Below are positions 1 through 9,799 of a stretch of DNA of 56,843 nt, in pieces. The notes beneath the pieces are model-generated. The model did no database searches. It saw nothing but the letters and a program-made list of their open reading frames with translations, and had not been told where the DNA came from. The position numbers were made by a program, and so were the translations under genes. Each line of letters opens with the position of its first letter. The first letter of the stretch is position 1. Origin of the DNA: Mnemiopsis leidyi (lineage: Eukaryota; Ctenophora; Tentaculata; Lobata; Bolinopsidae); contig JH153193.1 in assembly GCA_000226015.1 (NCBI GenBank), forward strand, positions 147,311-204,153. The letters run 5' to 3'.

Positions 1-290
1 CGACTCACGCAGCTAAAGCTGAACGTTTCGTTAGAACGTTAGACGGATATAATCTCGTCAAAGGGTAGAAGGGGCGGCCAGGCTTTTATTTTATTGATCT
101 TCATCTAGTTACATAACGAGCAAGTGTGAAGTAACATGATTTACGCCTCGAGCGTAGCGAGTGCAGCGTTATTATTCATCGAAGTCTGAGTTTAACTTTA
201 ATAATGAGTGCAGAGCCGTGTGGATAGTTTTGACGAGATTATATCCGTCTAACGTTCTAACGAAACGTTCAGCTTTAGTTGCGTGAGTCG
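1..290. mobile_element. MITE-like element with 62-bp terminal inverted repeats
   Basis: Bases 1-62 and 229-290 are reverse complements with a single mismatch (g/a near position 11). About 166 bp of internal sequence separates them and no coding capacity is visible. This is the form of a non-autonomous DNA transposon. The element starts at the window edge, so target-site duplications cannot be seen. An inverted, diverged copy of its interior (about 85-180) lies at about 1015-1135. Confidence 0.85.
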
Positions 291-718
291 GGTATCACCG
301 CGACAAGGATAAGTTGTTAGTTATAACGAGAAAAATGGATGTTCTCTTGTAATCGTACAACTAATTTGGAGGAAATAGTGGGGTCGGTAGTTCCACTTCA
401 ACTGATGTTGGGCGCCTTGCCGGCGTGTCACTTCTATTTGCTATTGCTACTGGCTTGTCACGTGGTGTACACGTGGTGTACACGTGGTATCATTTCTGCA
501 CACATACTGGCACTTAACATGTCACACGCTTTCAGGTTGCGTGAGAGTTGGCTGTGTGGCCAGTTCTTTACCCCTCGGAACAATTTTATTTTGGTATCGT
601 TGACGTATTTTGGACAGCCATGAACTTTGTGAAATCCGCCGTAGCTGCTCTAGCTCTCCTCCAAGAGTCTAAAAGCCAGTCAACAGTGAAAAAAACCAAA
701 ATAGCAAACCAAACTAAC

Positions 719-980
719 TTACTGTGAAAATAACAGCTGAAACTGTGAAGTATTACGGCACAACTGTGAAAATAATAGCAGAAGTTCGAAGTGTGAAGTA
801 AACACATGCAACTGCAAAAATAACAATAGCAAAAGTGAGGTAATACGGCTAAAAGTGTGAAAATAATAGCAAAAGGGTGATGTAATACGGTTAAAAGTGC
901 GATGTAATACGAAAAAGTGTGATGTAATACGAAAAAGTGTGATGTAATACGAAAAAGGGTGATGTAATACGACAAAAATG
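719..980. repeat. Degenerate ~20-bp tandem repeats (GTGATGTAATACGAAAAA type)
   Basis: Three to four near-identical 20-bp units (gtgtgatgtaatacgaaaaa) occupy about 896-975. They are preceded by looser copies mixing 'gtgaaaataatagca' and 'gtaatacgg'. The open frames on the minus strand (586-990 and 719-985) are low-complexity products of this array and are not called as genes. Confidence 0.8.
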
Positions 981-1014
981 CGCAAAACACGTTTTACCGA
1001 ACCGGTATAACAGC

Positions 1015-1139
1015 ATCATTATTCAACTCAGCCCCCGGCTTCGATAAATAATGAGATTTACGCCACTCCGCACTCGCGACGCTCGAAGCGTAAATCATGT
1101 TACTTCACATTTACATGTCATGTAACTAGATATTATACA
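1015..1139 (-). mobile_element. Diverged inverted copy of the MITE interior
   Basis: The reverse complement of about 1015-1135 aligns with about 85-180. Shared blocks include 'gtgaagtaacatgatttacg', 'cgagcgt.gcgagtgc' and 'tatcgaag'. This is a relic of the same or a related element, and the SINE at 1140-1417 is inserted at its edge. Confidence 0.55.
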
Positions 1140-1417
1140 TGTGGTTTCAAGTGGGGAGGGGGCCTTTTTCAGGTCCTCATTTCGAGCAAGCTCGACTCCC
1201 AGAGGTGTGCACTGATTGTTAACGGGTGTGTTATGTTGTGGGTGGGCCGAAGGATCAACCAAGCTACATGATGTGTACGGAGCAGATATTTGAACGGACA
1301 CGATTTCCACTGATAGTCAATTCAGAAAATTCATGGGCCGGCACCGTGCCGAGTCGGGTATGATCCGACAACCTCTGCATTGTCTAGATGAGTGCTCTAC
1401 CAATTGAGCTACCGGCC
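1140..1417 (-). mobile_element. tRNA-derived SINE (family A), full length, with 14-bp TSD
   Basis: On the minus strand the element opens with a tRNA-like head. A D-arm/box A (TAGCTCAATTGGTAGAGC) matches Pol III promoters, and a T-arm-like stem GTCGG/CCGAC follows, with a degenerate loop and box B. A ~200-bp tRNA-unrelated body ends in CCACTTGAAACCACA. The insertion is bracketed by a perfect direct repeat CTAGATATTATACA at 1126-1139 and 1418-1431, as expected of LINE-machinery target-primed insertion. A rearranged relative lies at 5243-5466. Confidence 0.9.
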
Positions 1418-1431
1418 CTAGATATTATACA

Positions 1432-4400
1432 AGGCTTATCACTGCGCTAGCAAGCGCGGCCGTCTTTTTTCTTTTCTCCTTCGGCCTGAGGCCGTTAGCA
1501 TACCCTAAAACTTATATATATATATATAATACTATACTATTACTAGACTTTTAGTATACTTATGCTCATGTAATTGTGGTGCAGACGTAGGTGACACGAC
1601 CAATATTGCACACATAGCAAGTAGGTGACATAACAGCTGACGACGATTAAAAAAAACACATGTTTCTTGTACATGTTTCTGTACAGCAGCGCGCACCCTC
1701 CCGTCATTTTATTCTCTATTCGCTTCGAATGAGGGTCGGACGAAGTCAGACAACATGTTTCTAGAAAGCTCCTTCAACATCAAACTCGTATCTATATATG
1801 TCTACCAACGCCCCTACAAACATTGCACAATGTTTGACGTAATAGTTGTTACTCTGAGTTATTATAGTGTTAAATTGAGATGATGCGTTTATACCCGGAC
1901 AATGCCATTACAGATTTGCAATGGTTGCTAAATGGAGGCTGGCGGATATCATATCTTTTACACTCTCATTCGTTCATCTGTGAATGTGAAGCATCTTTCA
2001 GCACTGTTATAGGCAGTTTCATAAATATAAGCTTTAATAACCCAAGAGAACTTAATTACTTAAGTTTCCCACGGATATATCCAGTAGTGGTATTTGTTTG
2101 GGAAATCAAAATGCCAGTGCGACGGATAAAGCACGCTACTTAAATATATACTTATCAAATCTGCCAATATTTCAATGTTGTGTGAGAACGAAACATCTTA
2201 TTCCTTAAAGTTAAACTGCACGTGTGCTTGCTTTGCTACACGTTGCATAGCCCTGCTGCCGCGAAGCGGCAGCCTCCGGCGGCGTTCAAAAAAAATTTCA
2301 AATTTTTAAAAATTTTTTTGAAAAGGGTCACAACGTGAGACAATGCTTGCTGAAGCGCACGTGCTGCTGATGCCTGGAGCAGACAAAATCATCGTCGGCT
2401 CTCATTTGATCTAGTATATAAGTAGTACTAGTGGTCATTTCCTGCAGTGAATCATAAATGTTCCAGAAACATGTAGAATTATCACATACATATTATTAAC
2501 ATGTTTAACGTGAATGTTGCTGTTTCACTTTCGTAACAAAAGGGGGAGGAGAGAGGAGTAATTCTCAACCAACTGTATATATTTTCTATAATTTCTGAGT
2601 GAAGCGAGTGATACATACAACTTTGAGTAAACTCATGCAGATTGCACAGTATACAGTGGGTAACGTTAGTTATTAGACTATTAGTTTCGTTTAAATCAAC
2701 GATACTATATTTAAAACAGTTCCATTCTGCAGCCAGTGTTTGGTCGACAACATATACTGTCAGTGTCACAGCAATTGCGGACAATTTGCCGTCAATTATC
2801 GAATACACTTTTCCGTTTCTCCAAACCACAAATTGCACAACAGTAAACTTCAGCTCTTGCTTTCTCTCATCCCTTGTTAGAAACAACCGCATTTGTCGAG
2901 TGATCTGAACTGACTCTATACTTCTGGTTGTATATGTTTTAGCGTTGTTTATCCTATCTTTAAGAGCTCTAATTCTAAATGGTGACAGGCGGTGTCAACA
3001 TAGTTCATATTTCCAATGATCAAACGTTGATTTATAACGTATGCCTGAGCATGTTCACTGAACAATGCTCATATTTCCAATGATCAAAAGTTAATTTATA
3101 ACAAAAGCCTGAGCATCGCCATCATGGATGATGGTAAGTTTTCCAACATAACATTTTTGAATAAATGAGTTAATAAATGGTTAAGGCTCTACTTAAGTAC
3201 TTACAGTTAAACTTTAGACTTGAGTTTCATCAAATCATGCAGATCTCTAGGCCAATGACTTATTTGAGAAGGCTGGGTAAGACAACCGCAGGTGACTAAT
3301 GGATCGAACACACGTCTCCTTGTTTCGAAAATTACCAAATTGCAAAGGTCACGTGACTACGTGAGTGATAGTCGGGTAAATCGTTTCCTATCGGCATAAC
3401 ATACAGTAAGTACCAAGTCTAAAACAGTTACCTTCACTCAAAGCTTAGTCTCGTTTTAATGGCTAAGCCTCGTTTCCGATAATAAGCGGTGCAGTTTTTT
3501 CACGGATTGGTCATAACGAATTGCTGCCAATGGCCAATATGTAACGACTATAAACGCTCATTTAATTGTTCAGCTTTCGCTACATCATATATCTTTTCAC
3601 AAAATCATTCTGATTTGATCCTTATCCTGATAGTTCCTGCATTATAGATATGAATTAGTTTAATTTAATTGATCTAGTGGGCGAGACTAATCCGTCGCGG
3701 CAATTCAATCAATAGTTAAGTCGAAATATGCCTTGCAGAAAATCTTGAAATTCTATCATCATTGAATGCATGCTTTTAGTTAGGGTTTTCAATACGACAA
3801 TTAGTTTAATACATGGAGCTTGATACTTTTCATAACTTCAAGAGTATCTCTTTGCTTTCTGCTTTAAACGTTGTTCATGATTAATCATTAAAAACTCCAA
3901 ATTTTGAAGATATTCTGACTTTGACATTTTAAAAACTTTAAAGGCTTGTAGCCATAAATCTATCACTTTTCCTAAACGTTTTCATTTTTAAAGCAGACAT
4001 TGAATACAATTTACTCAATCAAACTTTATATTCGATAGGATTTATTCGAATTGATAAACCTGATTATTTCATGACAATTGACTATCGAGCTCAAATAGGA
4101 ATTAACCCACTTATTCATCGTTAAATCATGATTAATTTTTAAAGTAATATAATCGCTAAGTCATTTGTATTTGCTGCTCTCAGCCTTGTGAAAAAAACTG
4201 TGCTCTCAGAATTGTTATAGCTCATCATGACAATGCACATCTACTTAGTTTCAACTTTCAATTAACCGGACTATTTCGACTGAGATAGTCACTTTTCCCT
4301 CCGTTTATTGCTTAATGGAAGTTGGTACGGCTTTATTCGGAATTAAATCCACGGTAGGTCTGATTTGAGTTTAATGCAGCATAGTTCCAGTTCAATTACT

Positions 4401-5242
4401 AATTTCAAAATTAGCCAGCGCTTTGGCCCTGCTATTAACGTTGATACTAAATTGTCCTACGATTGGCTGGTGTGATAGAAGTTTTGACGGTAGTGTGCAT
4501 TTAAGACAACTTCTACAATTCATTAAACATGCACTATATCACGCTTATATCGAAATTTCGGCTTTTATTAATTCATTTTTACCCTACCAAGGATGTTGGC
4601 TGCTTACCTTGCAATAAGTGTTTATTCGTCTCTATACTATAACTGTGAAGAAATTCCCGCTGACTTAGTTATTCACAATTAGTGTTTGATAAAATTCCCT
4701 AATTCCATGACTTGTGTCATTTCTCACGTTCCTCATTATAGGGTTAATTTTGAATGTGATTATAAAAACTAGTCGTCGGTCGATTCTCCCACTTCAAATC
4801 ACGGCAGTATCTTCAAGTTCACAACAATATCTTCACGACTGCAGATGTTTAGACCTGTCTGTTAACCACATAGTTTTTGTCCGCGCAACCGCGTGTTGCT
4901 GTAGATTAAGGAAATCAGTTCATATTATACAAAATTATATGACAATATTAGCACTTAATTACAGATATTCAGACAAATTACAAATAGCACATGCTCTAAA
5001 TAATGACATGATATTTTAACTTTCTGTGTTATAGAAGCCGTTGTCGGTGGGAATTTGTTCATACAATTGTACTGGGAATTAAAGAGACACATTTTCAATG
5101 GGGATTGATGAGTCTGTGGGCACTTACTAGGGTCATGATTGTGTCTTATAATTATCACCCAAACACTTTCTTTTGCTACAAGTACAACACAGCAGCTTTG
5201 CAATTGCTTAAAGAAGTGCTCTTATACAGCAATACCTTTTTT
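1432..5242. other. Intergenic stretch without a recognisable gene
   Basis: AT-rich DNA with only short chance open frames, none carrying a domain or splice context I can support. It contains a (TA)n tract near 1516-1530, a GC-rich hairpin with A/T runs at about 2255-2325, and a tandem duplication at 3005-3116. Confidence 0.6.
3005..3116. repeat. Two-copy tandem duplication, ~63-bp period
   Basis: 3005-3053 and 3068-3116 share 'catatttccaatgatcaaa', 'tttataac' and 'gcctgagcat' with a few substitutions. No function is apparent. Confidence 0.8.
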
Positions 5243-5466
5243 AGCCAAATGATGTGTACCTGGGAGATATTTGATCAGTCAAGATTTCCACCGATAGAGA
5301 ATCAGAAAATTCATGGACTGGCACCGTACCGACTCGGGTATGATCCACCAACCTCATAACAAAATACACACCCGTTATCACTTAGTGCACATCACTGGTT
5401 GCCTGGGAATCAAGCTTGCTCGAAATGAGGACCTGAAAATGGTTCCCTGCCCACTTAAAACCACAA
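5243..5466 (+). mobile_element. SINE family A copy, 5'-truncated with inverted 5' half
   Basis: The 3' part (about 5361-5466) matches the sense strand of the 1140-1417 SINE from 'acacacccgtta' to the terminal CCACTTAAAACCACA. The adjoining 5243-5356 matches the same SINE in reverse complement, covering the T-arm and the first half of the body. Box A is missing. A truncated and inverted 5' end joined to a normal 3' end is the classic product of twin priming in LINE-driven retrotransposition. Confidence 0.82.
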
Positions 5467-5606
5467 ATACTTTCTTTTGATACCACACTTTTCTAATTCT
5501 TTACTTCAGGTTTATGTAAAACAGTGAACATGAACTGTGATTGCCATCCTGAAACATCTCGTTTTTAATCAGCCAGAAACAACAGTTTATCTGACATATC
5601 ACTAAA

Positions 5607-6893
5607 ATGGTAAATGACACAAACTTCGGAGCGGTCCCCTACCAAGTAAACCTGACAGACTTCACACCGGACTTCAGGCCAGACTTCACGCCGGACTTCA
5701 AAACGGACTTTACACCGGACTTCACGCCGGACTTAACACCTGACTTCACACTGAAAATGACGCCGTCCACGACACACCCTCTACCCCCAAGTGTAAACAC
5801 AATCACCAACTCCATATTTGGAGTCATATACGTGGTGTGTACGGTGTTCGGTACCCCGGGTAACATCCTGGCGGTTCTTTACTTCCGATCAGGGAGAATG
5901 CAGCAGGGGAGTCAGTCTACTAGGAGGAAAATGAGCGTCAACAAAGCTTACTTCGATCAGCTCTTCCAAGTTATCTGCATCACAGACGCCATCATCTGTC
6001 TGTCCGTAGTGCCGAACGCGGTGTCCTTCTTCGACAACAGAAGCCGAGCCTGGTTCGATAACGACATCTTCTGCAGTGGCTGGGGCCTGCTCTGGGAGAT
6101 TCTCCCCTACTTCTCGGTGTTTCTGGTGGGGGTGATGAGTATATCCCGTCTTGTCGTCCTCATCTCTCCGCTCCTCACTCTCAACTCTACCGCCATGTTT
6201 TGTTGTGTCTCCGGGTATGCTGTGTACCTCACACTCAGATCCATAGTCCCAGTATCTCTGAGTATGGCCGAGTATGTGTTCGACAGGACGGACGTTTTCT
6301 GTTTTGAATTGCCGGTAAAATCTTCAAGCCAGTCGGCTTCTCAACTGGGGTACTGGAGGTTCAACACGATATCCAGACTTCTCCAACTCGCCTTCCCTAT
6401 CTTCCCCATCATTCTGAGCAGCGTTGCCATAGTTTCCACCTTGTTTCTGTTGTCAAGGAAACAAGCTAGACGTAACAAAACGACGACCCCCGGCTCCAGT
6501 GCTACGGTAACAGTTCTGATCTTCACCCTGGTATACATCCTGTGTAACCTGCCAGGAACCGCTAACTACCTTCTGATGGTGCTGGCCCTAAAAGGGGGGT
6601 GCTCAGAGGAGTGTTATCACACCGTATATGCGGGGTACAACATCCTTATCTGGTACTCTTGGAACTTTACCTATGTGTTGTGTGTGGCGGTGAACTCTGC
6701 TGTGAACCCTGCGATATACTGTCTCAGAATGTCGGAGTTTAGGGAGTACTTAAGTGAGAGGGTTGTGCTGAGGGTGAGGAACTATTACTTGGAGGTTACG
6801 GCGGAGGGGACCCAGCAGGGGCACAGGTGCTCGATTGTGGACCAGAAAAGGTATGGTGTGATCACTGACTCTACTGAGTGTGTAGACGTTTAG
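5607..6893 (+). CDS. Intronless class A (rhodopsin-like) GPCR with a repetitive N-terminus
   Basis: A 428-residue seven-helix plasma-membrane receptor whose ligand cannot be inferred. TM1 lies at ~70-93 with GN at N86; TM2 ~116-140 with D127; TM3 ~158-183; TM4 ~194-219; TM5 ~257-283; TM6 ~299-326; TM7 ~342-372, ending in NPAIY (367-371), followed by helix 8. C156 and C232 can form the usual TM3-ECL2 disulfide. The DRY motif is replaced by SISR (178-181), so R181 remains but the acidic residue is lost. Residues ~18-48 of the ectodomain are tandem PDFT-type units. N3 and N15 lie in N-glycosylation sequons. ICL1 is long. The ATG follows stops, and no acceptor is needed within the ORF. AATAAA at 7176-7181 may serve as its poly(A) signal. 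The kinase gene converges from the right. The GPCR fold is certain; the subfamily is unknown. Confidence 0.93.
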   Translation: MVNDTNFGAVPYQVNLTDFTPDFRPDFTPDFKTDFTPDFTPDLTPDFTLKMTPSTTHPLPPSVNTITNSIFGVIYVVCTVFGTPGNILAVLYFRSGRMQQGSQSTRRKMSVNKAYFDQLFQVICITDAIICLSVVPNAVSFFDNRSRAWFDNDIFCSGWGLLWEILPYFSVFLVGVMSISRLVVLISPLLTLNSTAMFCCVSGYAVYLTLRSIVPVSLSMAEYVFDRTDVFCFELPVKSSSQSASQLGYWRFNTISRLLQLAFPIFPIILSSVAIVSTLFLLSRKQARRNKTTTPGSSATVTVLIFTLVYILCNLPGTANYLLMVLALKGGCSEECYHTVYAGYNILIWYSWNFTYVLCVAVNSAVNPAIYCLRMSEFREYLSERVVLRVRNYYLEVTAEGTQQGHRCSIVDQKRYGVITDSTECVDV

Positions 6894-7310
6894 AATTTTA
6901 GATGCGCGTGTAGTTTTTATCGCGTATATTTTTTTTAAATGTCTACTGTCAAGATCATTTCAGTGTGGATTCAACTGGATCACATAAGTTTTTCGATCAC
7001 ATTGGCGAATATTAAAAATAGCGAAAATCTTTTACCGCGATCAGAACAAGCTCATTAACTTCATAATTTGATAATGATTGTTTTATATTTCCTTGAAAAT
7101 TTTTGATTTAGTGTACGATTTTAAAATTAATTGATCAGTGCCTTAGTTTACAAGCGTGTGATTAACATAAACAACAATAAAATAAACGGGATTTGAATCT
7201 TAAAATAAAAGCTGAACATTCACTAAATTATTTACTTTAAAACCTCAATATAAACTTAAAATGATAAAAATAACTCAAACAATTTCAAAAAGTTCAAAAT
7301 ACAATATACA
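6894..7310. other. Shared 3' flank of two convergent genes
   Basis: A 417-bp AT-rich spacer between the GPCR stop and the kinase stop. AATAAA at 7176-7181 (+) could end the GPCR transcript. I see no clear AATAAA on the minus strand for the kinase. Confidence 0.5.
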
Positions 7311-8147
7311 TCAACCGCAAAAAAATCCCTTCACTTTCAACAACGGATGAAACTTTAACTTATAAAAATCAGTCCTCAAAATCTCAAATCTCTGCAGACA
7401 TCTCTCAACAAAGTCTCTATAAACTGGTCCAACATCAGCCCTCATCCAACTCACATGTTTAAACTCCATAACCTGAGTCCGGTTATTGAAGGGAACATCC
7501 CCGTGTACCAGGACGTAAGCCAGACACCCGATACTCCAGACCAGTCCGCTTTCCGGACAGTAGGAGCCCTGGTTGTACAGCTCAGGGGGAATGTACACTT
7601 CTGTTCCTTGCAGGTTGTGGTACCTCCGGTCTGGTTCCAGGTAGGAGGCTGAGCCAAAGTCGATAAGTTTGATCTGCTGGGTGGAGGGGTTGTAGAGAAT
7701 GTTCTCGTCTTTTATGTCACGGTGGTCTACCTCCTCTGTTGTCAAGTACTCGCAAACATCTACGATCTGTCGAAGTATCCCAGCTGACTCTGTCTCTGAT
7801 AGTCCTCCACTGAGCTCCATATAGGAGAAAAGATCGAGGTACTCCTCCCCGTACTCCATGACGAAGATCCAGGAATCGTGTTCGGAGAACACCTCCTCCA
7901 ACCTGATGATGTTAGGATGATCCAGACCCTCCCAGAGAACCACCTCGTCAGGTAAGAACACCTCTCTATCCACACACCAGGTCTTCCTCCGACACTTGCT
8001 GTCCAGGACTCGTTTAGCGGCGAAGAGTTTGTTGTCGCAGAGTCGGTAGCAAAGCCAAACTTTTCCATACCCACCTTGACCTATAAGCTTGAGAAGCCTG
8101 TAGTGGTTGTTGAAACAGTCGGCAGTTCGTTCGGACAGTGCGGACAT
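7311..8147 (-). CDS. Intronless PIM-like serine/threonine protein kinase
   Basis: A 278-residue single-domain kinase with all core catalytic residues: glycine loop GQGGYG (23-28), ATP-anchoring K45, a PDEVVLW segment placing the alpha-C glutamate at E68, catalytic HRDIKDEN (142-149), DFG (163-165) followed by Ser, and PPE (187-189) in place of APE. HRDIKDEN, LIDFGS, VYIPPE and VWSIG...HGDVPF are the motifs characteristic of the PIM family. PIM kinases are short, constitutively active cytoplasmic or nuclear enzymes without a regulatory domain, and this length and layout fit. The hinge region (VMEYGEEYLDLF) differs from that of vertebrate PIMs, and the C-lobe end is short. The start is the first ATG, followed within 20 residues by the domain. 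Its upstream region carries paired CCAAT boxes. Confidence 0.93.
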   Translation of the reverse strand: MSALSERTADCFNNHYRLLKLIGQGGYGKVWLCYRLCDNKLFAAKRVLDSKCRRKTWCVDREVFLPDEVVLWEGLDHPNIIRLEEVFSEHDSWIFVMEYGEEYLDLFSYMELSGGLSETESAGILRQIVDVCEYLTTEEVDHRDIKDENILYNPSTQQIKLIDFGSASYLEPDRRYHNLQGTEVYIPPELYNQGSYCPESGLVWSIGCLAYVLVHGDVPFNNRTQVMEFKHVSWMRADVGPVYRDFVERCLQRFEILRTDFYKLKFHPLLKVKGFFCG

Positions 8148-8212
8148 CGTTCTGTGTGGGGGGAAGACAATGTACTGGGTACGTAACTATGATCAGGTTA
8201 TCAGAAATGATG

Positions 8213-8315
8213 ACGAAATGATGACGTAGCGGTCGTTTTATACTCTGATTCTTGATTGGTCAGTTGACACTCATGATAAGAAATCCTCCATTCTGATTGG
8301 TCAGCTGACACTGTT
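8213..8315 (-). promoter_or_regulatory. Duplicated CCAAT elements and CRE-like sites upstream of the PIM-like kinase
   Basis: The motif TGATTGGTCAGYTGACACT occurs twice, at 8253-8271 and 8294-8312. On the coding strand each copy reads as CCAATCA next to an E-box-like CAGCTG or CAACTG. TGACGTAG at about 8221 and nearby TGATGACGAAAT resemble CRE/ATF half sites. The block lies 70-170 bp upstream of the kinase ATG, where a promoter is expected. No TATA box is evident. Confidence 0.6.
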
Positions 8316-8459
8316 GGAGATAACGAGGTGCATGAGATTGCGAGTGCGCAATCCGAGCTGGCGGGGTGTAAGGAAACCAGGTTAGGTGTCACATGACCTG
8401 GTTTTCATCATGTTATCGGGCATTCTGGTCTAAACTTTATCTCCTTAAGGAATGATAAC

Positions 8460-9138
8460 TATTAGGCGACTGAATCAAGTAATGTATACCAGCATTTCAA
8501 GTTACTACAACACAATTCCGCCTTGAGACTACAGAAACAACAAGGAAATATTTCCTTGTGTTTGAAGTACACTAGACAAAAGCTGTGTAATTCAGCACGA
8601 TCTCATACTGTCAATCTGAGTGTTTGCCTAAAAGTGGCAAAATCGTTTTTAAGCAAAACTTTAATGCAAATTGTTCTACTATAGGTCCCATGATTCAACT
8701 ATATCAAATCCGACATTTAAATTAAGAAGTAATCGCGTCGTCCTGCTAACTTGCCCATCTGTCAGCCCTATTAATGAGTCTTCTTTGTTCGAACATAAAG
8801 AAGCAACTACAACTGCTATAATAATCCATTTATCATCGAATAACTTAAGTCTAAACTAATTTACAAATTTTAATTGATTTTCTTAATTTGCACACTGCCA
8901 ATTGGTATATAAATCTAAATCCAGATCAATAAAATTCCGTTGTCAGCCGCGTCATAAATTTGTTACTCGATTTTTGTAAAGAGCCACTGTCTGAAGTTAG
9001 AAACAGTGATTTCCACAGTGACGTTGTGTTATAGTAAAGGAGTCACCAGAAGAAAATATTTTTTGACTTTGCTACAATATTTCTAAATTTATCTTTACAC
9101 ATTCCTAAATATTCAACCATAGTAAGAATCAACCTAAT
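8460..9138. other. Intergenic/upstream region of the first 133-residue gene
   Basis: AT-rich with no supportable gene. The last ~60 bp (from about 9078) are similar to the sequence before 10882 ('tcctaaatatt.aaccat' and 'atcaacctaat' before the ATG), so the duplication includes the proximal 5' flank. Confidence 0.5.
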
Positions 9139-9540
9139 ATGGCACTCCTACTACAACCGATGATAATGTTGGTCCTGCTTGGTCATGGCATAGAGGCTGA
9201 TACGAAAATAGTGTCCACCCCTGACGGTAACATGGGTCCTGAACCCTGTGTTAGGACATGTACTGGAGTGGACAACGATTACGGAGGATGGCTTAACTCA
9301 GGATGGCATCCAGGAGTTTGGAAGTACATCTATATGTCCGGGTGTGACTTTGTCTCTAAGCCGGTAGTAACTGTTACGTCTGCTGGAAATGTCGGTCATG
9401 ATAGGACATGCCCTACATTCTCTGTGACTTACGTGTCGAGTGACTTTTTCAATCTTTACTCAGTACAGGACTTTACTAAAGATAAGATGTCACGAAAGCA
9501 ATGTTCCGTCTACTGGACAGCTACCGGTTTTATCTGCTAG
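9139..9540 (+). CDS. Small secreted six-cysteine protein, paralog 1
   Basis: A 133-residue protein with a clear signal peptide (about 1-20, cleavage after IEA) and six cysteines at 37, 41, 69, 91, 122 and 133. The layout (CxxxC, then KYIxMSGCDFVSKPVV, then a C-terminal YWTATGF) recalls an uncharacterised family of secreted marine-invertebrate proteins with a 'Y(V/I)D-(T/M)S-CGF-S-PV' core; this is family resemblance only. No intron is needed. The neighbour at 10882 is a tandem paralog with identical residues 1-49 and 121-133. Residues 50-120 differ at 31 positions, yet all cysteines are kept. The function is unknown; secretion and a disulfide-bonded fold are inferred. Confidence 0.85.
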   Translation: MALLLQPMIMLVLLGHGIEADTKIVSTPDGNMGPEPCVRTCTGVDNDYGGWLNSGWHPGVWKYIYMSGCDFVSKPVVTVTSAGNVGHDRTCPTFSVTYVSSDFFNLYSVQDFTKDKMSRKQCSVYWTATGFIC

Positions 9541-9799
9541 AGAAAATGACCCAGTCATCTGATGCACAGGAGATCTACCAGACGATGAAAACGTTTTTCT
9601 CTCAAACCCTTCTTAATTTTGATTTGTTTGCAAACACGAAATAACGCTACTTGTTTTACTTCATCAAATACTTACAATACCATTGACGCTACGGCGAAGG
9701 TTTGTGATATGAAGATGGTTATTGTCTGCCGAGTCTTACCAATTGTTACTAGATTTTATCTTAAGTAAAAAGCAAAGCGTGCTTCCAGCTATAAAAGAC
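9541..9799. other. 3' flank of paralog 1, conserved with paralog 2
   Basis: The first ~43 bp after the stop are almost identical to the sequence after 11283 ('gagaaaatgaccc.gtcatctgatgcacaggagatct'). Similarity then fades, marking the 3' edge of the duplicated block. Confidence 0.7.

Noticed and set aside
586..990. 134-codon minus-strand frame rich in F, Y, H and S
   Set aside because: It is a low-complexity translation of the 20-bp tandem repeat.
1345..1417. tRNA gene on the minus strand
   Set aside because: The D-arm is tRNA-like, but the T-loop is degenerate and the sequence continues into a conserved SINE body with a target-site duplication, so it is a SINE head.
5158..5470. Target-site duplication of the inverted SINE (AAACACTTTCTTTTG versus AAATACTTTCTTTTG)
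   Set aside because: The left copy lies about 80 bp upstream of the recognisable SINE edge with unrelated sequence between, so it cannot be assigned confidently.
5639..5866. Minus-strand frame of VKSG repeats
   Set aside because: It is the antisense of the GPCR N-terminal repeat.
7760..8074. 104-codon frame overlapping the kinase
   Set aside because: It is an alternative frame of the kinase gene with no recognisable domain.
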